A stretch of DNA of 64,000 bases from positions 186,001 to 250,000 of IMG/VR virus record IMGVR_UViG_3300020084_000003. One strand, given 5' to 3'. The position numbers and the translations under genes are program-made. The notes under the pieces are model-generated. The model did not search any database, had not been told where the DNA came from, and worked only from the letters and a program-made list of their open reading frames with translations. This DNA comes from a virus. Shown here in pieces: positions 8,002 through 16,709 of the stretch. How positions within the stretch are numbered: the stretch's first letter is position 1; every line of letters starts with the position of its first letter.

Positions 8002-9396
8002 TTACATTGCAGCATTTTCCCTGACTTGATCGAATTTCCAATCATAAATCAGGCGACCGTTTTCAAAGACAAGACCAAGTTCATCTTTTGCAAGATTTTC
8101 TTCGGTTTCAGGAACAGTGAAATAATCACCGTTGATATCTTTAATTACGCAGAATTTGCCTTGTTTAGATTTTTTGACCGGATCGGTGACAGGGCTTTTG
8201 CTGATTGCTTTGCCAACACCGTCAATGACCACGTAGCTTGCTTTCATGGCAAATTTTTGGTCATCGCGTTGTGGTGCGCCAAGCAGCTTGCCACCCATAC
8301 CAAAGGTAATGTTGTCACCAGACATTTTGTAGCTTTCCATATTTTCGTAAATCTTGGAGATAGAATCTTTGTCGATGCCATCGCCTTGAATTACACGAAT
8401 ATATGGAGGAAGAACTTTATAACCCTTTTCGTTAACAGTCCATCCGAAAACATTCATCAAAATGCGAATAACTTCAACTGGAACAACGGTAGGATCGCCG
8501 CTATCAGGACGAACAACCAGAGTTGCGCCAACTTCACCCAATGAAATCACTTTGTCTTTAAGAGTTCCACCCACAACATTTTCAACAAAATTGTAAATAT
8601 CGTAAGTATCAGAAACCGCAGAAATGATTTTCATTCCAGCCGCTAGGCTCTTGTCGATGTGATTTTCAAGATATTCTGCCTCTTGGTCAGGACCAAAAGA
8701 AGTAGAAATTGAATGCTCAGTCGCAGGAACAGAAAACGCAGTGGTGTTCAAATCTGCATTGTAGTAATTCATTGCAAATTCAAGACCAGAAATGGTATCA
8801 GTTCCCATGAAGTTGACTAGGTGTGCTGCACCGCCAATACCAGCAGATTCAAAGGTATGTGCGCCACGCGCCCCAAAATCGTGCAATTTGAAAAGAAGGC
8901 CACCAACATCACCAGTTTTTTCCAGATTCCGTTTAATCATTTTCTTGATTGCACGGCTATTGGTTGCCACAGTGGTTGGATACCAGATAGCGCGAAGCAT
9001 AGCGGTTTCAACCCAAGTGGTTAGCCAGTAAAATTCTGGATCGGTGTTGTAGATGGTTGCCATAACCGTTTTGGTCTTGACAATACTTCCCTCTGGAAGA
9101 GCTTTAATAGCAAGGGGAAGGAAGCCGTCATGTTTTTCAACAATACGCATCCACCCTTCGGTATTGAAAGGTTCACCATGAATTTTCATAAGACGTTCTG
9201 CTTTCAAAACATCTTGTTTGGTCACAGGTTTCATCAGATACTCCTTGATGAAATATTGCAGACCGAAAAATACCAATTCATCTTCATTGCCACCACGACT
9301 TTCAACATAACTGTAAACAGTAGTGGTGTTTTCTGGGTATTGTAGGAACATGCCTACTTTATAGCTGTCGGTATTAGTAATAATATTCTTTTCCAT
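8002..9396 (-). CDS. nadV: nicotinamide phosphoribosyltransferase (NAMPT/NadV)
   Basis: 464 residues, full family length. Converts nicotinamide and PRPP to NMN, the first step of NAD+ salvage. Signatures: N-terminal TDSYKVGMF and YVESRGG; KLHDFGARG, the family's phosphate/PRPP region; VNFMGTDT; VPATEHS with the catalytic His that is phosphorylated in the family; and VVRPDSGDP. AAGGAG precedes the ATG and a sigma70-like promoter lies at 9444-9472. Together with NMN adenylyltransferase at 10472-11521 it completes a two-step NAD+ synthesis route of the kind reported in phages that counter NAD-depleting defences. Confidence 0.95.
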   Translation of the reverse strand: MEKNIITNTDSYKVGMFLQYPENTTTVYSYVESRGGNEDELVFFGLQYFIKEYLMKPVTKQDVLKAERLMKIHGEPFNTEGWMRIVEKHDGFLPLAIKALPEGSIVKTKTVMATIYNTDPEFYWLTTWVETAMLRAIWYPTTVATNSRAIKKMIKRNLEKTGDVGGLLFKLHDFGARGAHTFESAGIGGAAHLVNFMGTDTISGLEFAMNYYNADLNTTAFSVPATEHSISTSFGPDQEAEYLENHIDKSLAAGMKIISAVSDTYDIYNFVENVVGGTLKDKVISLGEVGATLVVRPDSGDPTVVPVEVIRILMNVFGWTVNEKGYKVLPPYIRVIQGDGIDKDSISKIYENMESYKMSGDNITFGMGGKLLGAPQRDDQKFAMKASYVVIDGVGKAISKSPVTDPVKKSKQGKFCVIKDINGDYFTVPETEENLAKDELGLVFENGRLIYDWKFDQVRENAAM

Positions 9397-9443
9397 TAGA
9401 AACTCCTTCTAAATTGGTTTAGTTTGCCTTTATTGGCTCTTAT

Positions 9444-9472
9444 AATGTAGCATCTCAACACGCATTTGTCAA
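9444..9472 (-). promoter_or_regulatory. sigma70-like promoter for NAMPT
   Basis: TTGACA (9467-9472), 17-base spacer, TACATT (9444-9449), about 48 bases upstream of the start codon. Confidence 0.65.
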
Positions 9473-9481
9473 GTGCTACTT

Positions 9482-10102
9482 TCACATCTCAGGATCACCC
9501 AAGGTTGTGAAATTTCCTTTCATCAGATTGTCGATATACGCATAATCATTAGATTTATCTTCAATGTAACTGATAACTTCTTGCAACTTCTGCTTAAATT
9601 CATCAGGCATACTTTCCAACTGTTTTACGACATATCTTTTATCTGAATTTTGAATAATAAGTTTGTTATCTTCTGTAACCATAAACTTTACCTGTTTTTC
9701 TACAGGTTTCTTGTCTGGATAATAATCTATTCTGTATCCTTTTAAGCTTCCATTTTCCTTGAATGTTGTTCTTGCATCAAAAGTAAATTTATCATAGGTT
9801 ATGCCCCATTTTTTTATACTATTATTCACATTTTGAACAATGATCGAAGTATAATTTCTAAGCTGACTTAGCCAAGATTCATGCTTTTTATATTCTAGTG
9901 TTGCAACAAAATCATCTGCATGAGGACGGCGCATATGATCTTCAACATTATACTTAAATTTATTTTCTTCATGGCTGAAATAAATGACAATTTTACCTTT
10001 GCCGTCAAATAGAGGGAAATCAAGAAAAACCTCATTCTTTGGCGTAAGGCTTCTAGTAGTAATTTGATTAGCTTGCAATGAGTAGAAATTATCATACTGC
10101 AT
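9482..10102 (-). CDS. hypothetical protein within the NAD+ gene block
   Basis: 206 residues from the ATG at 10102, which has GAGGT eight bases upstream; longer in-frame starts lie inside the previous gene. Predicted beta-rich N-terminal half with many aromatic residues, then a helical C-terminus (about 165-200). No signal or membrane segment. It overlaps the end of the next upstream gene by 11 bases, so it is coupled to it. No family recognised; position between the two NAD+ synthesis genes is the only clue. Confidence 0.7.
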   Translation of the reverse strand: MQYDNFYSLQANQITTRSLTPKNEVFLDFPLFDGKGKIVIYFSHEENKFKYNVEDHMRRPHADDFVATLEYKKHESWLSQLRNYTSIIVQNVNNSIKKWGITYDKFTFDARTTFKENGSLKGYRIDYYPDKKPVEKQVKFMVTEDNKLIIQNSDKRYVVKQLESMPDEFKQKLQEVISYIEDKSNDYAYIDNLMKGNFTTLGDPEM

Positions 10103-10472
10103 TTTCAAATACCTCATAAAACATAGTTTGAACCCTAAGACTAACAAGACTGCCATTAGTCAGGATATATTTCTCATTATTCGATTTATCAATAACATAG
10201 TAATACCTATGCTTTGTGTTGTAATTTATGGTATCAATGTAAGTATATTCAACACCTTCGACTTTAATTGACTTGGGAATGTATGAAAATTTATCATCAA
10301 CCATTTCTACGAAAGTATGTCTACTTGTAGACACTACAGAATGTTTTTCTGATTTTTTCATTTCATAGTCAATAGTGCTAACGGGAGGTTTTCCTCCGTT
10401 AGCAAATATTGAGGCACAAATCACCAAGTGGGCATCTCTCATAATATTTCGAATTGCCTGCCGGTTTTGCAT
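10092..10472 (-). CDS. hypothetical protein downstream of nadM
   Basis: 126 residues. Short helical N-terminus (QAIRNIMRDAHLVICASI) then a beta-rich, Tyr-rich domain (about 45-125). The start overlaps the nadM stop as TAATG, so translation is coupled to the NMN adenylyltransferase. Function unknown. Confidence 0.7.
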   Translation of the reverse strand: MQNRQAIRNIMRDAHLVICASIFANGGKPPVSTIDYEMKKSEKHSVVSTSRHTFVEMVDDKFSYIPKSIKVEGVEYTYIDTINYNTKHRYYYVIDKSNNEKYILTNGSLVSLRVQTMFYEVFENAV

Positions 10473-11521
10473 TAGTCAATTCCGATATAGAACGAGATGA
10501 TATGGAAATGGTCTTCAAAACACATTTCGCGCCTGATATCGTGGAAAGGAACCCATTTTGCTTTTTCAGCATCATCGGCACCTTTTACGTGCGGAAGATC
10601 AGGGAAATTCCCAAGATCAATTTTTGCAGCGTGAGTGATTACTCGACCACGTTCCGAACGACCCGGATTGTCAAAAGTATGAACATGCTTGATGTTACGC
10701 TTAATAACTTCTTCCGGCACTTTAAGCAGAGTTTCTTCACGCAATTCTCGAACGATGCAATCCTTGATACGCTCATATGGATTGATAAAACCACCCGGAA
10801 GCGCCCAAAGACCTTTCCCCGGCGCAACTTTACGTTGAACCATAAGGACGTGACCCGATTGAATGACAACAGCATCGCCCGTAACAAACGTAGGAGCATA
10901 CGGCGCAACTTCCCAAGATTTCTTGTAAGCTTTGATATATTCATATTCTTCTACGAGTTTAACACCAGTTTCATCTTTTTCCAGAATTGCCTCAATATCT
11001 TCAAAAACACTGAGTTTTACAAGATCAGAAACATCCAGTTGATTTTCATTAGGAAGGCCATATGTAGCACGATTTTCATAAAATGCGGTGCGAACATCAG
11101 TAGCATTCATCACAAGACCCTTGCGATTTTGCACAGGCTTGACTTCAACAGTCTGCCATTGCGGGAAAAGAACGCTCAGATAATAAGACGACGCATCTTT
11201 AGCGTAACCAATAAGACCAATTTTGGCATCACGCGGTGCGATGTTATAGACAGCCTTTTGCACACCCGCAACCCATTTATCGTCATTATACGGGTAATCG
11301 TAGATAGGTGCAGTAATAATTTCAGGATTGGCACGATGCACCCAAAGTTCTCGTTCTTCATACGTGAACGGATTTTTCAGAGTGCGCGGTTCACCAGCGG
11401 AACCGATTAGGGCGATAACATTGTCAGCATATTCATATGCGACGTTTAGAACCTCAGTATGTGCCAGTGTGACCGGTTGCATACGCCCAATAAAAACTAG
11501 ATAGTCGAACTTCTTTTTCAT
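10472..11521 (-). CDS. nadM: bifunctional NMN adenylyltransferase / Nudix hydrolase
   Basis: 349 residues with two domains. Residues 1 to about 190: nucleotidylyltransferase with the GRMQPVTLAH motif (TxxH, T18-H21) and a later NATDVR loop, joining NMN and ATP to NAD+. Residues about 200-349: Nudix domain with box GGFINPYERIKDC followed by RELREET, matching GX5EX7REUXEE; in known relatives this half cleaves ADP-ribose or related dinucleotides. Strong AAAGGAG site and a consensus promoter (11558-11586). With NAMPT it makes a complete nicotinamide-to-NAD+ route. Confidence 0.94.
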   Translation of the reverse strand: MKKKFDYLVFIGRMQPVTLAHTEVLNVAYEYADNVIALIGSAGEPRTLKNPFTYEERELWVHRANPEIITAPIYDYPYNDDKWVAGVQKAVYNIAPRDAKIGLIGYAKDASSYYLSVLFPQWQTVEVKPVQNRKGLVMNATDVRTAFYENRATYGLPNENQLDVSDLVKLSVFEDIEAILEKDETGVKLVEEYEYIKAYKKSWEVAPYAPTFVTGDAVVIQSGHVLMVQRKVAPGKGLWALPGGFINPYERIKDCIVRELREETLLKVPEEVIKRNIKHVHTFDNPGRSERGRVITHAAKIDLGNFPDLPHVKGADDAEKAKWVPFHDIRREMCFEDHFHIISFYIGID

Positions 11522-11557
11522 AGCAAAAACTCCTTTGCATATTTCTTTTACAGTCTC

Positions 11558-11586
11558 TTTATATCACTTACGAGAGTCGTTGTCAA
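11558..11586 (-). promoter_or_regulatory. consensus sigma70-like promoter for nadM
   Basis: TTGACA (11581-11586), 17-base spacer, TATAAA (11558-11563), about 37 bases ahead of the nadM start and overlapping the end of the upstream small gene. Confidence 0.78.
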
Positions 11587-11824
11587 CCCCCTTTTCCTCT
11601 TCCATTTCTTTCTTTAAATCGTCATATACTTTTTTCATTTGGGGCGCTTCGTTACGAACCAATGAAATTATATGTAAAGTGGTGTAAATGAAAGGAAAAA
11701 CAATCATAAAAATTATAATTCCAAATGGAATCTTAAATAGTGAGGTTAGGCTTAATGCCATTAGAATTAAGCCCATATAGAACATAATAGAAATTGTTCT
11801 TTTATATTTTAAGTTATCGTTCAT
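11564..11824 (-). CDS. small two-helix membrane protein
   Basis: 86 residues from the ATG at 11824, which overlaps the previous stop as ATGA. Two hydrophobic segments (about residues 12-31 and 36-56) separated by a short turn, then an acidic and lysine-rich C-terminal tail. Likely inner-membrane with both ends on the same side. Function unknown. Confidence 0.65.
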   Translation of the reverse strand: MNDNLKYKRTISIMFYMGLILMALSLTSLFKIPFGIIIFMIVFPFIYTTLHIISLVRNEAPQMKKVYDDLKKEMEEEKGVDNDSRK

Positions 11825-12258
11825 GTCCACAACGCATTATAGAAGGTTCCGAACAAGATAAGACCGTTTTCAATCCTTTTTTCTACAGCAGCGATTGCTT
11901 CATCATCTCTGCTAACTAGGGCAGAATCTTTCCAAACTTCAAACTCTTCTTCCCATTCGCCCCACTGCTTTTTTCTTTCAAAAGCAAAAATCATTTCGTC
12001 TATAACCCATTCCCATTTCAAATATGCACTATCATCAACGTCTTCTCCCCATTTATTACCATTCTTTAGATGGTCAGGGACAAGAGAATCATCAACAAAA
12101 GGACAGCCCTTGTATTCCTTTAGCTTTAGAAGAAGGGGATGGATAATCAACGCCAGAGTATGATCTGCATTCCAAGTATCATAATCGTGTATTTCGATTT
12201 CAACTTTTCTTTCAGACTCTTCATCTAGGTTAGGATACGGGCCTATTTCAATTTTCAT
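11821..12258 (-). CDS. acidic hypothetical phage protein
   Basis: 145 residues, very acidic and Trp-rich. Recognisable patches (DYDTWNADHTLALIIHPLL, KWEWVIDEMIFAFE) recur in proteins of many unrelated phages that I recall only as hypothetical. AAGGA eight bases upstream of the start. No catalytic motif seen. Confidence 0.72.
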   Translation of the reverse strand: MKIEIGPYPNLDEESERKVEIEIHDYDTWNADHTLALIIHPLLLKLKEYKGCPFVDDSLVPDHLKNGNKWGEDVDDSAYLKWEWVIDEMIFAFERKKQWGEWEEEFEVWKDSALVSRDDEAIAAVEKRIENGLILFGTFYNALWT

Positions 12259-12259
12259 T

Positions 12260-12943
12260 TTAACTGTCCTTCATAAAACGATGACCACCAATGACAACGG
12301 TTTGTCGCATGGTATCAGACCAATAGGGATTTACTTTGTTTGGATTGTAGTAGTGATCGGCACCCATGCTGTTATCAGGGATTTCACCAGAAATTGCCCT
12401 ACGGGCGATATCAAGAGCAACCATGAAAGAATGACGCTCTTTTTTGCCGCGAAGATTCATGTATGGGCGCTCAAGAGTCCAAGAAAATTGGCTATCTTGA
12501 TAGACAACACCACAAACAGTATTGGGCCAGCGACGGCTTTTGACACGGTTTAGAGTGACAAGAGCAACCATTTCTTGACCGCGAATACCTTCACCACGGG
12601 CTTCATGGTAGAGATTTTGTGCCATGCAAATGATTTCTTCTTCAATGTTGGCGTCAGTAACCAAAGGTTGGTTATGAACGACAAAAGAAGCCGAATGAAT
12701 GGCGTCAAAGTTATTTTGGAAATTGTATTTGAAAGGGACAATGTTTTCCACAGTCTCAGTTTCAGTCTCTTCTTCCACATATGGGGCTACAAATACAGTA
12801 TCAGGAACCGTAGCAACGCTAACCTGACGCGGCCTGTATTCTTCCCTGTATGCTGCACTGACTTCTTTGTAGGACGCCGAAAAGGCAACCACTGCAAAAA
12901 TGTTCAGTCCAATAAGTGTGTTTTTAACTGCTTTCGTAAACAT
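12260..12943 (-). CDS. SleB-like cell-wall hydrolase with signal anchor
   Basis: 227 residues from the ATG at 12943 (AGAGGG just upstream; an ATG at 12955 is the alternative, and a TTG at 13003 lies inside the promoter). N-terminal signal anchor (about residues 6-25), a Pro/Glu-rich spacer, then a SleB/hydrolase-2 catalytic domain (about 100-227) with AQNLYHEARGEG, the family Glu motif, VALVTLNRV and CGVVYQDSQFSW. Family enzymes are peptidoglycan lytic transglycosylases. It is a paralogue of the next gene and has its own promoter. Possible roles are wall remodelling or superinfection control rather than the main lysis event. Confidence 0.87.
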   Translation of the reverse strand: MFTKAVKNTLIGLNIFAVVAFSASYKEVSAAYREEYRPRQVSVATVPDTVFVAPYVEEETETETVENIVPFKYNFQNNFDAIHSASFVVHNQPLVTDANIEEEIICMAQNLYHEARGEGIRGQEMVALVTLNRVKSRRWPNTVCGVVYQDSQFSWTLERPYMNLRGKKERHSFMVALDIARRAISGEIPDNSMGADHYYNPNKVNPYWSDTMRQTVVIGGHRFMKDS

Positions 12944-12974
12944 TGTCCCTCTCATGATTCGTTTCGTTAGAACA

Positions 12975-13003
12975 CTTCTAACATCTAGTAGGTGTTGTGT
13001 CAA
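12975..13003 (-). promoter_or_regulatory. sigma70-like promoter for SleB-like gene 1
   Basis: TTGACA (12998-13003), 17-base spacer, TAGAAG (12975-12980); overlaps the last codon of the second SleB-like gene. Confidence 0.65.
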
Positions 13004-13437
13004 CGATAAAAATCGTGGTTCCCTACTCTTCTTTCAAAGGGTCTTCTGTCATGAAAGCTACTGCGGCTTCCAGTTCTTTTGAAATACAAAGCGTTTGTAT
13101 TCAAAGTGCTTTTCTTGCCAGACAAAATATCTTCCGATAGTTTAACTATTTCCCTATATTTTGATTTATTGTTGATAGGAGGATTTCTAGGAACCCATGA
13201 GAATTGATTTCTCTCATTTACAACGCCACAAATTGTGCTAGGGAATTTTGGATTGCTTGCTCTATTTAGAGTAACATCTGCGATCATTAGCATTCCTTCT
13301 AAACCTTCTCCACGGGCTTCGAAGTATATATTTTTTGCCATGCATTCAACATCTCTACTTGAATAATTGGCCGCAGCAGCAGATTGTGCAAATAGTAGTG
13401 AAATGCATACCATTATGCATTTGATAGTAGTAGTCAT
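13000..13437 (-). CDS. second SleB-like cell-wall hydrolase, secreted
   Basis: 145 residues with a typical signal peptide (about residues 1-22, ending AQSAAAA) and a minimal SleB domain: MAKNIYFEARGEG with the conserved Glu, IADVTLNRA, CGVVNERNQFSW and an HDFYR end. The catalytic domain is clearly paralogous to that of 12260-12943 but lacks the spacer and anchor, so it would be freely periplasmic. Together with the GH19 endolysin the phage has three peptidoglycan-active enzymes in this window. Confidence 0.87.
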   Translation of the reverse strand: MTTTIKCIMVCISLLFAQSAAAANYSSRDVECMAKNIYFEARGEGLEGMLMIADVTLNRASNPKFPSTICGVVNERNQFSWVPRNPPINNKSKYREIVKLSEDILSGKKSTLNTNALYFKRTGSRSSFHDRRPFERRVGNHDFYR

Positions 13438-13489
13438 AAGTATTTTCTCTCTCTTTTATTTCATTAATGTCCCTTATTCAGAGGAAAGG

Positions 13490-13518
13490 AACTTAATATA
13501 CTTATGACCTTTAGTCAA
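13490..13518 (-). promoter_or_regulatory. possible promoter for SleB-like gene 2
   Basis: TTGACT (13513-13518), 17-base spacer, TAAGTT (13490-13495). The -10 is weak; included because position and spacing match the other promoters here. Confidence 0.4.
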
Positions 13519-13520
13519 GT

Positions 13521-13546
13521 GGGGTCTTACAGGTAAGCAAGACCCC
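13521..13546 (-). terminator. hairpin after small gene 13556-13690
   Basis: 8-bp inverted repeat (GGGGTCTT / AAGACCCC) with a 10-base loop, immediately after the 44-residue gene and before the next promoter. Confidence 0.55.
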
Positions 13547-13555
13547 GCTTACAAA

Positions 13556-13690
13556 TTAGTCCTCTTTGAGAAATTCTCCGCTCTCTCTAAAGTCCTTTAG
13601 TTTTTTCTCTTTCTCTTTGCTTTCTTTTTCAGTTATAATTTCTTTACCTTCAAGGTTCCATTCGTCTATTTGATCCTTATCAAGCATCAT
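13556..13690 (-). CDS. small acidic/lysine-rich protein, 44 residues
   Basis: A short gene starting at a double ATG (13690 or 13687) with AAAGG 5-8 bases upstream, overlapping the end of the deoxyribosyltransferase-like gene. The product is almost entirely Glu/Lys/Asp (KEKEKKLKDFRESGEF) and helical. A good ribosome site, tight packing and a hairpin right after the stop support it as a real gene. Function unknown. Confidence 0.55.
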   Translation of the reverse strand: MMLDKDQIDEWNLEGKEIITEKESKEKEKKLKDFRESGEFLKED

Positions 13691-14315
13691 TATTACCTTT
13701 CTTATGTCTGTTTAAAACGTAGTCTTGCACATCCTTGTTGGATGCCTCTTGTAGAACTCTAACTCTATTTTCTTCTACTGATTCTTCGATTGTTTCTGCA
13801 ACAGGCTCTTCTACTGATTCTTCTATGTTCTCTATAGCCTCATATGCTGCAATAGAAGAAACTATCTTCAATGTCCAATCATCCTCATCAATAAAAAGAT
13901 TTTCTTCTTCGTCTTCAAGACGCATAACCATTGCCACATTTCCGTAGCGATGGAAATCTTTGCCACAACATACTAAAACATCTTTACCAATACCTAAAGC
14001 ATAACCCAATTCCATCAAAGTAATTGGAGACTTGGTTTCAACGTCAAAATAAAATAGAACTAAGTCTGCCTCTTTGATATGGTCCCATTCCCATTCTACT
14101 TGTTCATAGAATTGCGTTCCCGGCGTTGGGTCTTGTTCCCAAGATGAATCCCAATCATCACGTCTTGGATTAAAAATGTTTACATTATACTTTGACAGTT
14201 TCTTTGTGATTCGAGTTTGCCAATCTTCGGCAACGCCCATCTCAATTGATCCGGCCAAAAATATATTTAATGGTCTTTCGGTTTCGTCCCTATGCGGGGC
14301 TTTAAATACTTTCAT
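13680..14315 (-). CDS. nucleoside 2-deoxyribosyltransferase-like protein
   Basis: 211 residues from the ATG at 14315, preceded by GAGGA; a longer frame start lies well inside the phosphatase gene. Residues 15-140 match the deoxyribosyltransferase fold: IFLAGSIEMG, NPRRDDWDSSW, then ADLVLFYFD and ITLMELGYALG, where the Glu is the expected nucleophile. Family members move deoxyribose between bases or cleave nucleoside-type bonds. The C-terminal 60 residues are a very acidic, low-complexity extension (repeated EESVEEP-type units) not typical of the family. It overlaps the phosphatase gene by 14 bases. Substrate unknown. Confidence 0.78.
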   Translation of the reverse strand: MKVFKAPHRDETERPLNIFLAGSIEMGVAEDWQTRITKKLSKYNVNIFNPRRDDWDSSWEQDPTPGTQFYEQVEWEWDHIKEADLVLFYFDVETKSPITLMELGYALGIGKDVLVCCGKDFHRYGNVAMVMRLEDEEENLFIDEDDWTLKIVSSIAAYEAIENIEESVEEPVAETIEESVEENRVRVLQEASNKDVQDYVLNRHKKGNNDA

Positions 14316-14970
14316 TTCTTCTTCCTCTATAGTATGGTTCAATCCAAACCGGTTCTTTATCACTATAGACCATGACAAATCCTGTTGGACCCTTATAACC
14401 TTTTTTATATATACCTACACACAGTTGTTCGCCATCCTTGGCACTACAATCTAGATTGCTTCTATTTGGCAACTGTTCCGGCCCATTTCTAAAAGGAGTG
14501 TGGCCGTGCGTAAGATGATAATGTCTAGATGCAAAATCTTCACCAACATAAAATCTTGACCAAATCAACGTGCTTTCAGATTGCTCATCAAATCCTTTAG
14601 TCGGATCAAAAAAAGCATGAGCGAATATATTGTTCTCAAAAACATACATTGGTAATAGATTTTTCAAAAATAATTTATAATTTTCTGGCAGAAATCCAGA
14701 AGTTTGTGATAGAAATTTTCCGCAAAAATAAGCTTTGAAGTTGCTATCAATAAACATTCTCTCATGGTTTCCCATGAGTGTAATAAATTCAACCCCTTCT
14801 GGTGGATTCATGACTATATCCAAAACACCTTTACTATCTGGCCCTCGGTCTATATAATCGCCCAAAAAGATTACAGTCTTGCCTCCTTCGGAATATATAA
14901 CATCTAGTGCCTTTTTAAGCAAGCCGCTTTGGCCGTGTATATCTCCAATGGCATAATATTTCTCATTCAT
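14302..14970 (-). CDS. PP1/PP2A-like metallophosphatase
   Basis: 222 residues, close to the length of phage lambda protein phosphatase. Metallophosphoesterase motifs in order: GDIHG, GDYIDRGPDS, GNHE and HLTHGHTPF near the C-terminus. Lambda-type enzymes remove phosphate from Ser, Thr, Tyr and His in vitro. The start overlaps the previous stop as ATGA. Possible targets are host signalling proteins or small phosphorylated molecules; unresolved. Confidence 0.9.
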   Translation of the reverse strand: MNEKYYAIGDIHGQSGLLKKALDVIYSEGGKTVIFLGDYIDRGPDSKGVLDIVMNPPEGVEFITLMGNHERMFIDSNFKAYFCGKFLSQTSGFLPENYKLFLKNLLPMYVFENNIFAHAFFDPTKGFDEQSESTLIWSRFYVGEDFASRHYHLTHGHTPFRNGPEQLPNRSNLDCSAKDGEQLCVGIYKKGYKGPTGFVMVYSDKEPVWIEPYYRGRRNESI

Positions 14971-15170
14971 TCAATTTTATTCCTTAGCATATCCGCTACA
15001 ATAAACAAGGAAAAAACCGGAACCCAAAACACAATTACTAAAAAGCTTATGATAAGCTGCTTGTCACTCATTCCCATTATACCAATTCTGATAATCAAAC
15101 GATACAGAAGAATAATAACCCCTACGAAATAGGGGATAAAGACGGGGTAAAGTGGGATATCAAACAGCAT
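14967..15170 (-). CDS. small two-helix membrane protein
   Basis: 67 residues, two membrane segments (about 8-27 and 40-60), short charged turns. Strong AAGGAG site. Overlaps the phosphatase start as ATGA. Function unknown. Confidence 0.65.
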   Translation of the reverse strand: MLFDIPLYPVFIPYFVGVIILLYRLIIRIGIMGMSDKQLIISFLVIVFWVPVFSLFIVADMLRNKIE

Positions 15171-15179
15171 ATCATCTCC

Positions 15180-15704
15180 TTAAAATTTCTTTCCGTTAAT
15201 AGAATCACGGTGTGCTTTGGTATTATCCAGCCTAGTCTTGTTGTATTCTCTCTTCTCTTTTATGGCTGACAGAACATCATAACCCATGTCATAGCAAATG
15301 TCAAGGATGCTATGAACCAAAAGCTCAGTGTTGCCGCCACGCTCTGGATGTGTCAGGAGTTTGCAAATATGATGAAGCGATTTTTCAAAATCAAAATTGT
15401 TGTTTTTATAATGGCTATAGTCATGTTTGAATTTTTCCATATCTTTACCTTCCATTCGATCCAGAAGTCTAATAATTGCATCAGCAAGTTCAACTTCTAT
15501 TCCATCCCTATGTGGCAATTTATCGTCTTTTAGGTTTTTCCTGAAAGCTTCAAACGCTTCTATTATTTCAGATAGTATCAACAATGATAGTCTTTCATTG
15601 CTTATGTCTATTGGAGTCCCGTCATCCAAAAACCACCATTTTTTATTTTCAGTTGTGTTCACTTCAACTGCAAGATCATTGAAAAATTTCGCTTCTATTC
15701 TCAT
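15180..15704 (-). CDS. MazG-like / all-alpha NTP pyrophosphohydrolase family protein
   Basis: 174 residues, largely helical. The central part has the metal-binding pattern of all-alpha NTP pyrophosphatases: EIIEAFEAFRK, then VELADAIIRLLD, and a terminal KREYNKTRLDN helix. Relatives hydrolyse (d)NTPs or modified nucleotides. Its place beside nucleotide-synthesis genes fits dNTP-pool control. GGAGGG ribosome site. Substrate not predictable; dUTPase-like activity is one option. Confidence 0.72.
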   Translation of the reverse strand: MRIEAKFFNDLAVEVNTTENKKWWFLDDGTPIDISNERLSLLILSEIIEAFEAFRKNLKDDKLPHRDGIEVELADAIIRLLDRMEGKDMEKFKHDYSHYKNNNFDFEKSLHHICKLLTHPERGGNTELLVHSILDICYDMGYDVLSAIKEKREYNKTRLDNTKAHRDSINGKKF

Positions 15705-15725
15705 ATATGTCCCTCCAAGGCTATA

Positions 15726-16709
<984 letters not shown>

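Noticed and set aside
8026-8544. 172-codon plus-strand open frame
   Set aside because: Antisense to the NAMPT gene, without ribosome site or recognisable protein features.
10454-11410. 318-codon open frame on the plus strand
   Set aside because: It lies opposite nadM, has no ribosome site and reads as unstructured Phe/Asn/Arg-rich sequence; the minus-strand enzyme explains the conservation.
12944-13003. TTG start giving a longer SleB-like protein
   Set aside because: The region is the promoter (-35 and -10), has no ribosome site and would put a polar stretch before the signal anchor.
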